NCBI GenBank assembly: GCA_022841475.1
Contig: JALHRJ010000009.1
Span: 1-64,000, forward strand
Length of the DNA: 64,000 bases
DNA from: Cyclobacteriaceae bacterium
Lineage (GTDB): Bacteria; Bacteroidota; Bacteroidia; Cytophagales; Cyclobacteriaceae
Direction: 5' to 3'
This document shows positions 41,034 to 50,436 of the stretch, one piece after another. Both the position numbers and the translations under genes were made by a program. Position 1 is the first letter of the stretch, and every line of letters begins with the position of its first letter. The notes below the pieces were generated by a model. That model was not told the DNA's origin. It did not search any database and worked only from the letters and a program-made list of their open reading frames with translations.

Positions 41034-43526
41034 ATGAAAGTCAGCGAAACAATTTTTAATGAACATGAGGTTCTTCATGAGCTAAAGCACTATTTACCAG
41101 CGCAGGCTCCGTTGATGGATTTTGTTCATCACAATACCCTGCATGCTTTTCAAAATCTAAAGTTCGATAATGCGATCTACAGCGCCTCGGCTAAACTGGG
41201 TTATCGAGTATCGCTGTCACTACAGGAATACAGAGCCTTTTATGCATCGGGTCGTATTAACGATAAAGTATTAGAGCGGATAATTATGCAACACCGCGGG
41301 GTTGATCAGGTTAGTGAATGGAAAGCTAAATTGCTTACCGGGCAATATCACAGGCAACATCCACGCATTGGTGCCTTACGCAACAGCTGGAAACGGGAAT
41401 ACAAGATTGACCTTGACTCACTGGTGCATCCACTCTTGTTCCGTATACTATGTTCTTACCTGGATCAAGGAATATCCATGTGGAATTTTCCAGTATGGAA
41501 CAAAGGCCTCATTGCTTCCCTTCGGGAAATGGAACGTGGTAGCTTCACCAGTTTTTTTAGAAGATCGAGAGCTCGCAAATTTTTGTTAGGCGGACAAGCC
41601 GATATGAAGTTTTTGTTGAACCTGTTGGTTGGGGATGAATCGCTCTACAAACAATATCTTTTTGATCAGCAATTTGCGCATCAAGGCTGGTCGGGGATGG
41701 TATCTGCAGTCGAAGATCAACCACAAACATTGCTCGATCATAAGAAAATTTCGCTGCATGATCTCATTACGTTTGAATTGTTAATGGAGATTGATGCGCT
41801 TGACAGTCAGTTTGGTGAAAACTGGTTGCCCTTAAGTAAGGTAATGCAGATCCGGCCAGTTGATCTTTTTGCCGATGTGCCCGTGACTGAGTTAGACGAA
41901 GTTACTACCCTTTGGCAAGCAGCCTTTGAGTGGACGTATTACGATGAAGTGTTGAAAGGACTTCAAAGTAGTAAGAAGGAAGTCAATCAGCCAGCAAGCA
42001 CCTCGTTTCAATCTCTATTTTGTATAGACGACCGCTCGTGTTCGTTCAGGCGCTATTTGGAGAATGTCGATCCGAACTGTGAAACATTTGGCACTCCCGG
42101 TTTTTTTGGAGTTGAGTTTTTCTTTCAGCCTGACCATGGAAAGTTTTATACCAAATTGTGTCCGGCACCGGTAACACCAAAATATTTGATCAAAGAAGTA
42201 GGTGTGCGCAGGAAACGTAAAAAGGATGTTCATTTTACAAAAAATACTCATTCGCTTTTCCGCGGTTGGTTGATTGCACAGACTTTAGGTTTTTGGTCGG
42301 CCTTTCAATTGTTTCTCAACATTTTCAAGCCCTCTGTAAGCCCGGCTATGGCATCTTCTTTCCGACATATGGAGAAGGAATCGCAGCTTACCATCGAAAA
42401 CAAAACCCTGCTACATCGTGAAAATGATTTGCAGATTGGGTTTACCATTCCCGAAATGATAACGCGGGTTGAGGGATTGCTTCGAAGCATTGGATTGGTA
42501 AAGGATTTTGCGCCTCTTATTTATGTAATCGGTCATGGATCCAGCAGTGTTAATAACCCCCACTATGCAGCCTATGATTGTGGTGCCTGTTCCGGTCGTG
42601 CGGGATCGGTAAACTCACGCGTTATTTGCCACATGGCCAATCACCCATCGGTGCGGACAGCCCTTCGTGCCAGGGGTATTGATATTCCAGTGACTACGCA
42701 ATTCGTGGGGGGCCTGCATGATACCACGCGCGATGAGATTATGTTTTTCGATGAGGATTCGCTTTCACCTGCGAATAAAATAAACCACCGGGTACATGAG
42801 GAAGTATTTCTGCGGGCCCTGGACTTAAATGCGAAGGAGCGATCAAGACGTTTTGAATCTATTGATACTAATTTAAGTCCTGAAGAAATTCATGAAAAAA
42901 TCAGGGTACGCTCAGTTTCACTTTTTGAGCCCCGACCCGAGCTAAACCACGCCACCAATTCTCTTTGTGTTATTGGCAGACGATCGTTAACAAAACACTT
43001 GTTTCTGGATCGCAGATCCTTTCTTAATTCTTTTGATTATCGGGTTGACCCGGAAGGAGATTATTTATTTACTATTTTGAAAGCGGCAGCGCCTGTTTGT
43101 GGCGGAATCAACCTAGAATATTTTTTCTCGCGTGTAGATAATCAAAAACTGGGAGCGGGCACAAAACTACCACACAATGTAATGGGTCTTTTTGGAGTGG
43201 CCAATGGTATTGATGGTGACCTTCGCCCTGGCCTTCCCAGCCAGATGATTGAAGTACATGACCCGGTACGTTTGCTTATGATCGTGGAACATTTTCCGGA
43301 AGTGGTACTAAAGGCAATTCAGAAATCATCCGAAACCTACGAGTGGTTTATCAACGAGTGGGTTCATTTGGTAGTGATGCATCCGGTAACGAATGAGTTC
43401 TATCATTTTAAGGAAGGTGCTTTTTCAAAGTATATTATCCTTAAGGAGCAGATCGAAGCGGTGGATGACTTTACACACTTACTTGAATCCCATACTGAAA
43501 ATATTCCTGTTCATTTGATTGCCTAA
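41034..43526 (+). CDS. dabA: DabA: carbonic-anhydrase-like subunit of the DAB inorganic-carbon pump (DUF2309)
   Basis: The product has 830 residues, slightly longer than the Halothiobacillus protein. DabA is thought to hydrate CO2 in a vectorial way, using a beta-carbonic-anhydrase-like zinc site, with DabB as the membrane partner. The site is complete: C330 and D332 in SLFCIDDRSCSFR, and H501 and C516 in VIGHGSSSVNNPHYAAYDCGAC. The spacings (2 and 15 residues) are the same as in the characterised protein. Other family blocks are FVHHNTLHAFQ at the start, ETFGTPGFFGVEFFF, and PHNVMGLFGVANGIDGDLRPGLPSQMIEVHDPVRLL near the end. It is cytosolic, peripheral to the membrane. dabB follows after 5 bases. 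Upstream is copy B and a small AGATCC/GGATCT hairpin (40970-40985). Confidence 0.93.
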   Translation: MKVSETIFNEHEVLHELKHYLPAQAPLMDFVHHNTLHAFQNLKFDNAIYSASAKLGYRVSLSLQEYRAFYASGRINDKVLERIIMQHRGVDQVSEWKAKLLTGQYHRQHPRIGALRNSWKREYKIDLDSLVHPLLFRILCSYLDQGISMWNFPVWNKGLIASLREMERGSFTSFFRRSRARKFLLGGQADMKFLLNLLVGDESLYKQYLFDQQFAHQGWSGMVSAVEDQPQTLLDHKKISLHDLITFELLMEIDALDSQFGENWLPLSKVMQIRPVDLFADVPVTELDEVTTLWQAAFEWTYYDEVLKGLQSSKKEVNQPASTSFQSLFCIDDRSCSFRRYLENVDPNCETFGTPGFFGVEFFFQPDHGKFYTKLCPAPVTPKYLIKEVGVRRKRKKDVHFTKNTHSLFRGWLIAQTLGFWSAFQLFLNIFKPSVSPAMASSFRHMEKESQLTIENKTLLHRENDLQIGFTIPEMITRVEGLLRSIGLVKDFAPLIYVIGHGSSSVNNPHYAAYDCGACSGRAGSVNSRVICHMANHPSVRTALRARGIDIPVTTQFVGGLHDTTRDEIMFFDEDSLSPANKINHRVHEEVFLRALDLNAKERSRRFESIDTNLSPEEIHEKIRVRSVSLFEPRPELNHATNSLCVIGRRSLTKHLFLDRRSFLNSFDYRVDPEGDYLFTILKAAAPVCGGINLEYFFSRVDNQKLGAGTKLPHNVMGLFGVANGIDGDLRPGLPSQMIEVHDPVRLLMIVEHFPEVVLKAIQKSSETYEWFINEWVHLVVMHPVTNEFYHFKEGAFSKYIILKEQIEAVDDFTHLLESHTENIPVHLIA

Positions 43527-43531
43527 CTCGT

Positions 43532-45400
43532 ATGAATTCAATTCTTCAATTTTTTATTTTACTGCCCCTGCTCGGCTTTCTGGTCAGTCTTTTTATCCCA
43601 GGCCATAAGGAAAACCTCTTATCAAAAACAACCTTTGGTATAGTAGGTCTGCATATGATTAGTTTTCAGATTTTTCTCTTGTACTGGTTGTGGAATGGAC
43701 ACCCTACGCTGAATCTGAAAGAAATTACCTTATTCAAAACCACGGGCTACGAATTTTTTGTGGATTTCTATTTCGATAAGATTACGGCAACGTACCTTTT
43801 TGTAGGCTCGCTGCTAACCTTCCTGGTTACGATTTATAGTCGTTATTATTTGCACCGTGAAACCGGCTATAAGCGTTTCTTCAACACAATTTTATTTTTC
43901 TATCTAGGCTACAACATCACAATTTTTTCGGGTAATCTCGAAACTCTATTTATGGGTTGGGAGGTGCTGGGCATTTCATCCTTTCTGTTGATTGCCTTTT
44001 ACCGCGACCGCTACCTGCCTGTAAAGAATGCGGTAAAAGTATTTTCTATTTACCGTGTTGGTGATGTGGGTCTCATATTGGCCATGTGGATGAGTCATCA
44101 CTTGTTTCATGAGAATATTACCTTTCTTAAACTTAATAACGTTGAGCTCGTGCACGAGCACCTGCAGGGCCATAGTTGGATTGGCATTTTTATTTCCCTG
44201 ATGATTTTGATTTCAGCTGCTGCTAAATCTGCACAGTTACCGTTTTCTACCTGGCTTCCGCGAGCGATGGAAGGACCGACACCTTCCAGTGCAATATTTT
44301 ACGGCTCTCTTTCGGTTCATATGGGAGTGTTTATCTTACTCAGAACATTTCCTTTTTGGGAGTATCAACTCTCTGTTAGAATTCTTATCGGGCTTCTGGG
44401 GTTAACAACCAGTTTGGTTACTACAGGAATTGCTCGTGTGCAATCATCTGTGAAAAGCCAGATTGCTTATGCTTCGATAGCACAGATTGGAATTATCTTT
44501 ATAGAGGTTGCTGCCGGGTTTGAATACCTTGCGTTGTTTCATTTTGCCGGAAATGCATTTTTAAGAACCTACCAGTTGCTGGTGTCACCTTCGGTTGTCA
44601 GCTACCAGATTCGTGAGCAGTTCTATAATTTTATACCCCATAAACAGGCTGCCAAAGATTCACTCCCTAAAAAGCTTGAGTACTCACTTTACATGTTGTG
44701 TCTGCAAGAATGGAATCTCGATTCGTTTATGTATCGGTATCTCTGGAATCCGATTAAGTGGGCAGGAAAAAAGCTAGGCTACTTAACTACCCCTAAAGTG
44801 CTTCGATTTTTTATTCCTGCTTACATAGCCGGTGCGCTACTTTTTTATTATGAGGAGTATGTGCCATCGGAGCTACACGACTATCTGCCGCTACTTTTTT
44901 CAATTATTGGATTGTTGATGGTGCTGAAATCATTTACCGAACGCATTCATGCACGCATGAGTTGGATATTGGTGATTCTGAATCACTTTTGGGTAGCGCT
45001 TTCTATTTCTTTCAATGAACATTTTGAGTTCAAGCATACACTTCTTTACCTAAGCGGCATTGCTGTTTTTGGAATGTTTGGATATTTTATTTTACGCATG
45101 TTAAAATCCCGTGAAGGCTCTATTGATCTGGATCAGTTTAGGGGATACTCTTACAAGCATCCCAAATTGGCATTTGCATTTTTGTTGGCCTGCCTTGGGG
45201 TTTCAGGATTTCCGATTACCCCTACATTTGTAGGTGAGGATTTAATCTTCACACATATTCATGAAGATCAGGTATTGCTTGCTTTGTTTACAGCTCTCAG
45301 TTTTATAATTGATGGTTTAGCCATTATGCGGATTTATGCAAGGGTATTTCTCGGACCGCATGTTAAATCTGTATATGAGATGGCGTATCGATCGAGTTAG
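43532..45400 (+). CDS. dabB: DabB: membrane subunit of the DAB inorganic-carbon pump (NuoL/MrpA-like)
   Basis: The product has 622 residues and about 16 membrane helices. The first ~330 residues are the proton-translocating antiporter core: DFYFDKITATYLFVGSLLTFLVTIYSRYYLHRETGYKRFF, GWEVLGISSFLLIAFYRDR (with the key Glu of the NuoL family), VKVFSIYRVGDVGLILAMW, AAAKSAQLPFSTWLPRAMEGPTPSSAIFYGSLSVHMGVF (Lys/His relay and broken helix) and VQSSVKSQIAYASIAQIGIIFIE. A linker with YMLCLQEWNLDSFMYRY follows, then a further helix bundle ending PITPTFVGEDLIFTHIHEDQVLL. The C-terminal part is longer than in a minimal DabB. It probably couples ion gradient to DabA. A bulged hairpin follows. Confidence 0.9.
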   Translation: MNSILQFFILLPLLGFLVSLFIPGHKENLLSKTTFGIVGLHMISFQIFLLYWLWNGHPTLNLKEITLFKTTGYEFFVDFYFDKITATYLFVGSLLTFLVTIYSRYYLHRETGYKRFFNTILFFYLGYNITIFSGNLETLFMGWEVLGISSFLLIAFYRDRYLPVKNAVKVFSIYRVGDVGLILAMWMSHHLFHENITFLKLNNVELVHEHLQGHSWIGIFISLMILISAAAKSAQLPFSTWLPRAMEGPTPSSAIFYGSLSVHMGVFILLRTFPFWEYQLSVRILIGLLGLTTSLVTTGIARVQSSVKSQIAYASIAQIGIIFIEVAAGFEYLALFHFAGNAFLRTYQLLVSPSVVSYQIREQFYNFIPHKQAAKDSLPKKLEYSLYMLCLQEWNLDSFMYRYLWNPIKWAGKKLGYLTTPKVLRFFIPAYIAGALLFYYEEYVPSELHDYLPLLFSIIGLLMVLKSFTERIHARMSWILVILNHFWVALSISFNEHFEFKHTLLYLSGIAVFGMFGYFILRMLKSREGSIDLDQFRGYSYKHPKLAFAFLLACLGVSGFPITPTFVGEDLIFTHIHEDQVLLALFTALSFIIDGLAIMRIYARVFLGPHVKSVYEMAYRSS

Positions 45401-45433
45401 TAAGTGGCGGAGCCCGCTATCACTTATATTTTT
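45401..45433 (+). terminator. Bulged hairpin terminator after dabB
   Basis: TAAGTG (45401-45406) and CACTTA (45421-45426), with inner GCGG (45407-45410) and CCGC (45414-45417), form a stem with a 3-base bulge (TAT), followed by TATTTTT. It is 1 base after the dabB stop and overlaps the end of the convergent aminotransferase gene (45420). Confidence 0.5.
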
Positions 45434-46475
45434 CGAGAAACCGCATCAGCTTTTTGATCTCCGAATTTCGGATGGCTGGAAAATTGGCGATCCGGAAAGT
45501 AGTAGGTTTTAATGAACCATATCCTTCGCCCAATAACAAACCAGCATCTTTTGCCAGCGTCTTGATTTCTGTAATCCGTTCGGGATGGCCGGTAAGCGTA
45601 AGTACCGTTAGCGAGCGCACACCCTGATTTTTAATATGAAGTTTCAAATTTTTAGCGCCTCTGAAAAACTTTTGCCAGCCTAAAGCACGGGCAATTGATT
45701 TCTGATGAATGTGTTCCATCGGCTTTCTCTTTCTTAAAACCCGCATCAGCAAATAAATGCCGAGCACATTAGGTGTACAATTCGTTTGCCATTTATTCAT
45801 CATTTCATCAATATACGCAAGACTGTTGTAGTGTTTCTTTTCGTTAATGGACTTCATGTATTGAATGGCCTGTGGTGAACACACCATCACGGCCAGGCCA
45901 GCGGGTAACCCAAAACATTTTTGAACAGAGGCGAACCATACATCGGCTGATTTAAAATTTAGTTCAATACCTGCCATCGAGGACGTAGCATCCACAACTA
46001 CTAAAGCCCGTGAATTTTTTCGCTTGACCGTGGCAATCAACTTGTTGTTCACTTCCGTGCCATTGCTGGTTTCGTTTTGTGTGATACAAATAACCTCTTG
46101 ATTTTTTAAGGGCAACTTCCTGATATCCAGTTTTGATTCAGGATCAAACCGAAACGACTGGGCACCGGGCACAAGGCGGTGGGTATAGTCAAACCATTTT
46201 TCGCCAAAGGCTCCGTTAAAAATATGAAGACTACTTTCAGAGATCAGCGATTGTGCTATTATTTCCCAACATTCTGTTGCTGACGTAGCAAAAAAGACAC
46301 TATAACTTTCCGGAATGTTTAGTTTTTCCTTGAGTAAGGATACCGTCTTTTTGCTGATCGCCACAAACTCTTCGCTGCGGTGATTCATACTCAGGATGCC
46401 CTTCTTATGTGCATCCTTTACATAAGTGGGAATTTCATCATACACACGCGAAGGACCAGGGTAGAAGGAGATCAT
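45420..46475 (-). CDS. Class V PLP aminotransferase, phosphoserine-aminotransferase-like
   Basis: The product has 351 residues, close to SerC (about 360). The N-terminus FYPGPSRVY and SMNHRSEEFVAISK (SerC-like N-terminal SHR-type motif) is followed by FFATSATECWEIIAQSLI, VICITQNETSNGTEV (N-E-T-S-N), VVDATSSMAGIELNFKSADVWFASVQKCFGLPAGLAVMVCS (Asp for the pyridine ring and Lys for the Schiff base) and FRIANFPAI. SerC usually has GAQKNxG around the Lys; here it is SVQKCFGLPAG, so SerC or alanine-glyoxylate aminotransferase-like roles are both possible. It is cytosolic, monocistronic or paired with aroQ, 33 bases upstream on the same strand. Confidence 0.85.
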   Translation of the reverse strand: MISFYPGPSRVYDEIPTYVKDAHKKGILSMNHRSEEFVAISKKTVSLLKEKLNIPESYSVFFATSATECWEIIAQSLISESSLHIFNGAFGEKWFDYTHRLVPGAQSFRFDPESKLDIRKLPLKNQEVICITQNETSNGTEVNNKLIATVKRKNSRALVVVDATSSMAGIELNFKSADVWFASVQKCFGLPAGLAVMVCSPQAIQYMKSINEKKHYNSLAYIDEMMNKWQTNCTPNVLGIYLLMRVLRKRKPMEHIHQKSIARALGWQKFFRGAKNLKLHIKNQGVRSLTVLTLTGHPERITEIKTLAKDAGLLLGEGYGSLKPTTFRIANFPAIRNSEIKKLMRFLEKYK

Positions 46476-46508
46476 GGATGCAACTAAGTAGTAACCAATG
46501 TTGAAAAT

Positions 46509-46934
46509 TTAGATTTTGGAATTCTGAATGAATTGAATCCCCATGGCATAACCTTCCATGCCAAACCCGGTAATCAACCCTACACACCTTGAGGTGATCA
46601 AACTTTTGTGTCGGAATTCTTCGCGGGCGTAAACGTTGGAAATATGAACTTCTACTACCGGAGTTTTAATTGCTGCTATGGCATCGTGAATGGCTACTGA
46701 AGTGTGGGTGTAGGCTCCTGCATTAAGAATGATACCTTCAAAAGAAAAACCCACTTCATGAAGCTTGTTAATCAACTCACCTTCTACATTGGACTGATAG
46801 TAGTGAAGTTCAACAGCCGGAAAGCGTGTTTTTAACAGAGCAAAATAGTCTTCAAAAGATTGTTTGCCGTAGGTCTCGGGTTCACGTTTACCTAGCAAAT
46901 TGAGGTTCGGTCCGTTGATGATTTGTATCTTCAT
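46509..46934 (-). CDS. aroQ: 3-dehydroquinate dehydratase, type II
   Basis: The product has 141 residues, a typical size for the dodecameric type II enzyme. It removes water from 3-dehydroquinate in the third shikimate step. IINGPNLNLLGKREPETYGKQSFEDY holds the catalytic Tyr (YG) and Arg; AYTHTSVAIHDAI is the substrate loop; VEVHISNVYAREEFRHKSLIT holds the catalytic His and Arg. With aroA at 12.0 kb and aroB at 13.5 kb, the shikimate genes are scattered across the window. It is divergent from xerD with a 14-base palindrome in the shared region. Confidence 0.96.
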   Translation of the reverse strand: MKIQIINGPNLNLLGKREPETYGKQSFEDYFALLKTRFPAVELHYYQSNVEGELINKLHEVGFSFEGIILNAGAYTHTSVAIHDAIAAIKTPVVEVHISNVYAREEFRHKSLITSRCVGLITGFGMEGYAMGIQFIQNSKI

Positions 46935-46952
46935 GCCACAAGATAAATAATT

Positions 46953-46966
46953 TGCACATTTGTGCA
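46953..46966. promoter_or_regulatory. Palindrome TGCACATTTGTGCA in the aroQ-xerD divergent region
   Basis: TGCACA and TGTGCA are exact inverted copies with TT at the centre, ending one base before the xerD GTG start. It contains CACATTTG, a near match (one base off) to the TAnnTTTG -7 element, so it could be part of the promoter or an operator. Confidence 0.4.
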
Positions 46967-47869
46967 GTGAAGAATTGGGAAAGTCATATCAAACACTTTG
47001 GAAGCTACCTCAAGCTTGAGCGATCACTTTCTGGTAATTCTATTCAAGCCTATGTGCGCGATGTCGAAAAACTAGCTCAATTCATTGAGATGAAATTTGC
47101 AGGTATTAGTCCGCTGGCCATATCCGCAAAACACTTGCAAGCTTTTCTGCAATACATCAATGAGTTGGGGATGAGTGCTTTCAGTCAGGCCCGGATTCTT
47201 TCAGGCATTAAGGCATTTTATAAATATCTTCTGTTTGAGGAAATGCTTGAGAAAGACCCTACCGCACTTATTGAAGGTCCGAAGTTGGGAAGAAAGTTAC
47301 CCGACACCCTCGATTATGATGAGATTGTAAAAATGCTGGAGGCAATCGACCTCTCCAAACCTGAAGGCGGGCGCAACCGGGCTATGCTTGAAGTTCTTTA
47401 TTGCTCCGGCTTGCGCGTGTCTGAGCTGGTGGATCTCAAAATTGGTAATGTTTATTTTGATGTTGGATTTCTGCGGGTGATCGGAAAAGGAAATAAGGAA
47501 CGATTGGTGCCAGTTGGCAAAGACGCACTCAAGTTTATGAAGATTTATCTCGAAGAAATTAGGGTGCATGTGTCGGTGCAAAAAGGTTCGGAGAGTCACG
47601 TTTTTTTAAATCGGAGGGGAAAAAGGTTATCACGGGTAATGGTATTTATGATTATTAAGGATCTGGCAATTCGAATTGGATTAAAAAAGACAATCAGCCC
47701 CCATACTTTTAGGCATTCGTTTGCCACCCATTTAATTGAAGGCGGGGCCGATTTGCGGGCCGTGCAGGAAATGCTGGGCCATGAATCGATTACTACAACA
47801 GAAATTTATACGCACCTCGATCGGGATTACCTACGGCAAGTAATTCAGGAGTTTCATCCTCGGAGTTAG
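46967..47869 (+). CDS. xerD: Tyrosine recombinase XerD
   Basis: The product has 300 residues from the GTG at 46967, the usual XerD size; the open frame to 46952 passes through the palindrome. The N-terminal SAM-like DNA-binding domain (FGSYLKLERSLSGNSIQAYVRDV) is followed by the catalytic domain with all six residues: CSGLRVSELVDL (Arg), GKGNKERLVPVG (Lys), HTFRHSFATHL (His-x-x-Arg), MLGHESI (His) and TEIYTHLDRD (Tyr nucleophile). It resolves chromosome dimers at dif with XerC. It is a core-type recombinase and not an integron integrase (no IntI-specific insertion between the R and K boxes). DUF4136 and pyrD follow on the same strand. Confidence 0.93.
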   Translation: MKNWESHIKHFGSYLKLERSLSGNSIQAYVRDVEKLAQFIEMKFAGISPLAISAKHLQAFLQYINELGMSAFSQARILSGIKAFYKYLLFEEMLEKDPTALIEGPKLGRKLPDTLDYDEIVKMLEAIDLSKPEGGRNRAMLEVLYCSGLRVSELVDLKIGNVYFDVGFLRVIGKGNKERLVPVGKDALKFMKIYLEEIRVHVSVQKGSESHVFLNRRGKRLSRVMVFMIIKDLAIRIGLKKTISPHTFRHSFATHLIEGGADLRAVQEMLGHESITTTEIYTHLDRDYLRQVIQEFHPRS

Positions 47870-47909
47870 GGAGGGTGAAATACCCAACGAGTTTCATTAC
47901 CTTTACTGT

Positions 47910-48437
47910 ATGATTAAGCTATTTGTTTTATCTGCCATAGTATTCAGCGGAAGCATGGCTTTGGGCCAGGAGTTTAAAGTTGAGTACGATAAAAACCGCG
48001 ACTATTCCCAATACAAAACATTTAGATTTGGGGAGGGTGAATTGACAACACCGAAGGACCAACGACAGGTAACAGCCGAGCAAGTGGATAAATGGATAAA
48101 GGATGCTGTAACCAAGGAGTTAGAAATGAAAGGATTAAAGCGGGTTGATTCCGCAGCTGACCTGGTGGTATCTTACCTGGCAGGATCCATCGCAAAAAGT
48201 GATGCCAGCAACGTAGGCCCCATGGGCTTAACACCCGGCTCCATGGAAAGAAATTTTTCACGCGAATATCAAGTGGGAAATCTGGTAATTGATTTGAATG
48301 ATAGAAAAGGCCAGAAGGTGTGGCGTGTTAATGCAACTATCGAAATGCTTAGCACTAATGCCCCAACGGTAATTGACGGTGTAGTACAAAAGGGTTTCAA
48401 AAAATATCCCAAACCTGCCAAGAAGAAAAAGAAGTAG
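47910..48437 (+). CDS. DUF4136 family periplasmic protein
   Basis: The product has 175 residues. Signal peptide [20 protein letters not shown], with no lipobox Cys. The mature part has the DUF4136 opening [21 protein letters not shown], then a helix [66 protein letters not shown] and a Lys-rich tail [15 protein letters not shown]4136 proteins are often lipoproteins of the outer membrane; this one is soluble by signal. Function unknown. It is 41 bases after xerD and 4 bases before pyrD, probably on the same transcript. Confidence 0.85.
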   Translation: MIKLFVLSAIVFSGSMALGQEFKVEYDKNRDYSQYKTFRFGEGELTTPKDQRQVTAEQVDKWIKDAVTKELEMKGLKRVDSAADLVVSYLAGSIAKSDASNVGPMGLTPGSMERNFSREYQVGNLVIDLNDRKGQKVWRVNATIEMLSTNAPTVIDGVVQKGFKKYPKPAKKKKK

Positions 48438-48441
48438 TTCC

Positions 48442-49467
48442 ATGTATCAGTTCTTAATCCGGCCACTCCTCTTTCTTTTTCCTCCGGAGTTTATACATCA
48501 TTTTACGTTTAAGATTTTAAAAGTAGCTGGTTATTTACCAGGCTTGTCTTTCGTATTCCGAAATCTGTTCTCTGTGCAAGATCCCAAACTTGAGCGCACC
48601 TTATTTGGAATTACGTTTCCTAATCCGGTAGGATTGGCTGCTGGGTTTGATAAGGATGCCCTACTCATTGATGAGTTAGCTTCATTTGGTTTTGGCTTTA
48701 TTGAGATTGGAACGCTCACGCCAAAACCACAACCCGGTAATGATAAACCACGTTTGTTTCGGCTGCCGAAAGATCAGGCACTGATAAACCGCATGGGGTT
48801 TAATAATCGCGGGGTTGATGCAGCTGTTTTGAAACTCAGAAAACGAAAATCAAAAGTGATTGTGGGTGGAAATATTGGGAAGAACAAAATTACACCGAAC
48901 GATAAAGCAGGGGAAGATTATGCATACTGTTTTGAAGCACTCTATCCGTATGTCGATTATTTTGTAGTGAATGTGAGCTCACCCAATACACCGGGCCTTC
49001 GCGAATTGCAGGAAAAGGAGCCGCTAAAAAAATTATTAAATGAAGTGAAAGCACTCAACGGGAAAAAAGAAAAAGCTAAACCTGTCTTATTAAAAATTGC
49101 GCCTGACCTGAATGAGGCCCAGCTAAATGATGTAGTTGAGATTTTACAGGAAACAAAAACGGATGGTGTGATTGCCACGAATACTACCATTTCCCGTGAA
49201 GGATTAACGACCGATAAAGAAACGGTTGCATCTATCGGTAATGGTGGACTAAGCGGAAAGCCCTTAGCAATGCGATCAACGGAAGTAATTTCTTTTTTAC
49301 GAAATAAACTTGGTAAGAATTATCCCATCATCGGTGTAGGTGGCATTATGTCTCCGCAAGATGCAAGTGATAAATTAAAAGCCGGTGCTGATCTGGTTCA
49401 GATCTACACTGGCTTTATTTATGAAGGGCCGGGGTTGGTAAAGCGGATTAATGAAGAGATTTTGTGA
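48442..49467 (+). CDS. pyrD: Dihydroorotate dehydrogenase (quinone), class 2
   Basis: The product has 341 residues. It oxidises dihydroorotate to orotate and passes electrons to quinone in pyrimidine synthesis. The N-terminal ~40 residues ([20 protein letters not shown]) form the short helical quinone-entry domain of class 2 enzymes. The FMN barrel has [67 protein letters not shown] (catalytic Ser), [12 protein letters not shown] and [35 protein letters not shown]. It is peripheral to the inner membrane. It follows DUF4136 after 4 bases. The convergent lipoprotein gene ends 3 bases beyond its stop. Confidence 0.95.
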   Translation: MYQFLIRPLLFLFPPEFIHHFTFKILKVAGYLPGLSFVFRNLFSVQDPKLERTLFGITFPNPVGLAAGFDKDALLIDELASFGFGFIEIGTLTPKPQPGNDKPRLFRLPKDQALINRMGFNNRGVDAAVLKLRKRKSKVIVGGNIGKNKITPNDKAGEDYAYCFEALYPYVDYFVVNVSSPNTPGLRELQEKEPLKKLLNEVKALNGKKEKAKPVLLKIAPDLNEAQLNDVVEILQETKTDGVIATNTTISREGLTTDKETVASIGNGGLSGKPLAMRSTEVISFLRNKLGKNYPIIGVGGIMSPQDASDKLKAGADLVQIYTGFIYEGPGLVKRINEEIL

Positions 49468-49470
49468 ATA

Positions 49471-50430
49471 TTATTTAAGGACGAGCTCAAGGATTTTACC
49501 CGTCTGGGTATAGGCGATAATCCTTTCTTTGAAAGTAACGACTGAATTTATCTGGCTGGTAGCTTCAAGTTCTCTCCACATATCGTTTTCCAAGGAATAA
49601 CTGACTGAAGATACTAAATCGGATCCATTCAAGATCATAACAAATGTATCATGAAAGGCAATAATCCTGGGAGTTGTATTATAATTGAATTCGGTATTTA
49701 TCGTGTTTCCAACTTTTTCCTCAGTTCCATTTTTACTTTTATAAGCCGAAATTAGTTGCTTGTAACCATCCGCTTTGTAGATATATTTTTCATCATCAAC
49801 GAAACTGAAATATCCATTAAACAAGATTGGGGAAATATCATTCCCACTTAGTTCAAATCCAGGAAACCCTTGAAAATAAAGTCTATCTTTGGTTTTAAAG
49901 ATATTTCCAATTATAAATTCAGAAGATATTGGAGTGAAACTTATCCCGTCAAAGGAAAGAATCGAATACTTATTCTCATTAAGAAAAATATCTTCTCCGC
50001 TAATAAATAGTTTGTCGTTATAAAATTCAATATCTAAAATAAACTTGCTGATTAAAATTTCTACAAGTTTATTATCAATGATTTTGTATAGTTTATTAAA
50101 TGACATAAAATAGGGTACCCCCTTGAAGAAACTGAAATCATAAGAATTAGATAGCGGATAATTCCCATCTTCCAATGAGGCAAGTTTTTGCCATTGTTCT
50201 TCGTACCTATAGATACTTATCAAGCCATGATCATCGGATCCTAGAGCATACAGCGTTTCATCTAAAACTTCTAATTGCATTATAGTGATCGCATTAAGTG
50301 GTGGGATATTACTCTCTACCCACTTTAATGAACTTATAGGGTCATCTTTGGGGACAGGTATTTGGTCTTCCCCACATGCGCCAAGGATTAGGATTACGAT
50401 GGGCAAAATACTATGTAGGCAAAACCTCAT
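49471..50430 (-). CDS. Lipoprotein of unknown function (beta-rich)
   Basis: The product has 319 residues. Lipoprotein signal MRFCLHSILPIVILILGACGED with lipobox LGAC. The mature part is a series of short strands with aromatic and Gly residues: ETLYALGSDDHGLISIYRYEEQW, FFKGVPYFMSFNKLYKI, DKLFISGEDIFL, DRLYFQGFPGF. These look like repeated four-stranded blades of a beta-propeller of the kind seen in sensor or surface lipoproteins. No named family. It ends 3 bases from pyrD in the opposite direction and starts 6 bases after the S9 peptidase gene, so it is probably cotranscribed with that gene. Confidence 0.7.
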   Translation of the reverse strand: MRFCLHSILPIVILILGACGEDQIPVPKDDPISSLKWVESNIPPLNAITIMQLEVLDETLYALGSDDHGLISIYRYEEQWQKLASLEDGNYPLSNSYDFSFFKGVPYFMSFNKLYKIIDNKLVEILISKFILDIEFYNDKLFISGEDIFLNENKYSILSFDGISFTPISSEFIIGNIFKTKDRLYFQGFPGFELSGNDISPILFNGYFSFVDDEKYIYKADGYKQLISAYKSKNGTEEKVGNTINTEFNYNTTPRIIAFHDTFVMILNGSDLVSSVSYSLENDMWRELEATSQINSVVTFKERIIAYTQTGKILELVLK

Positions 50431-50436
50431 TACTAC

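Noticed and set aside
46967..47869. XerD as the integrase for the cassettes at 0.4-2.7 kb
   Set aside because: It has the normal length and boxes of XerD, lacks an integron-specific insertion, and lies 44 kb away in a core operon.
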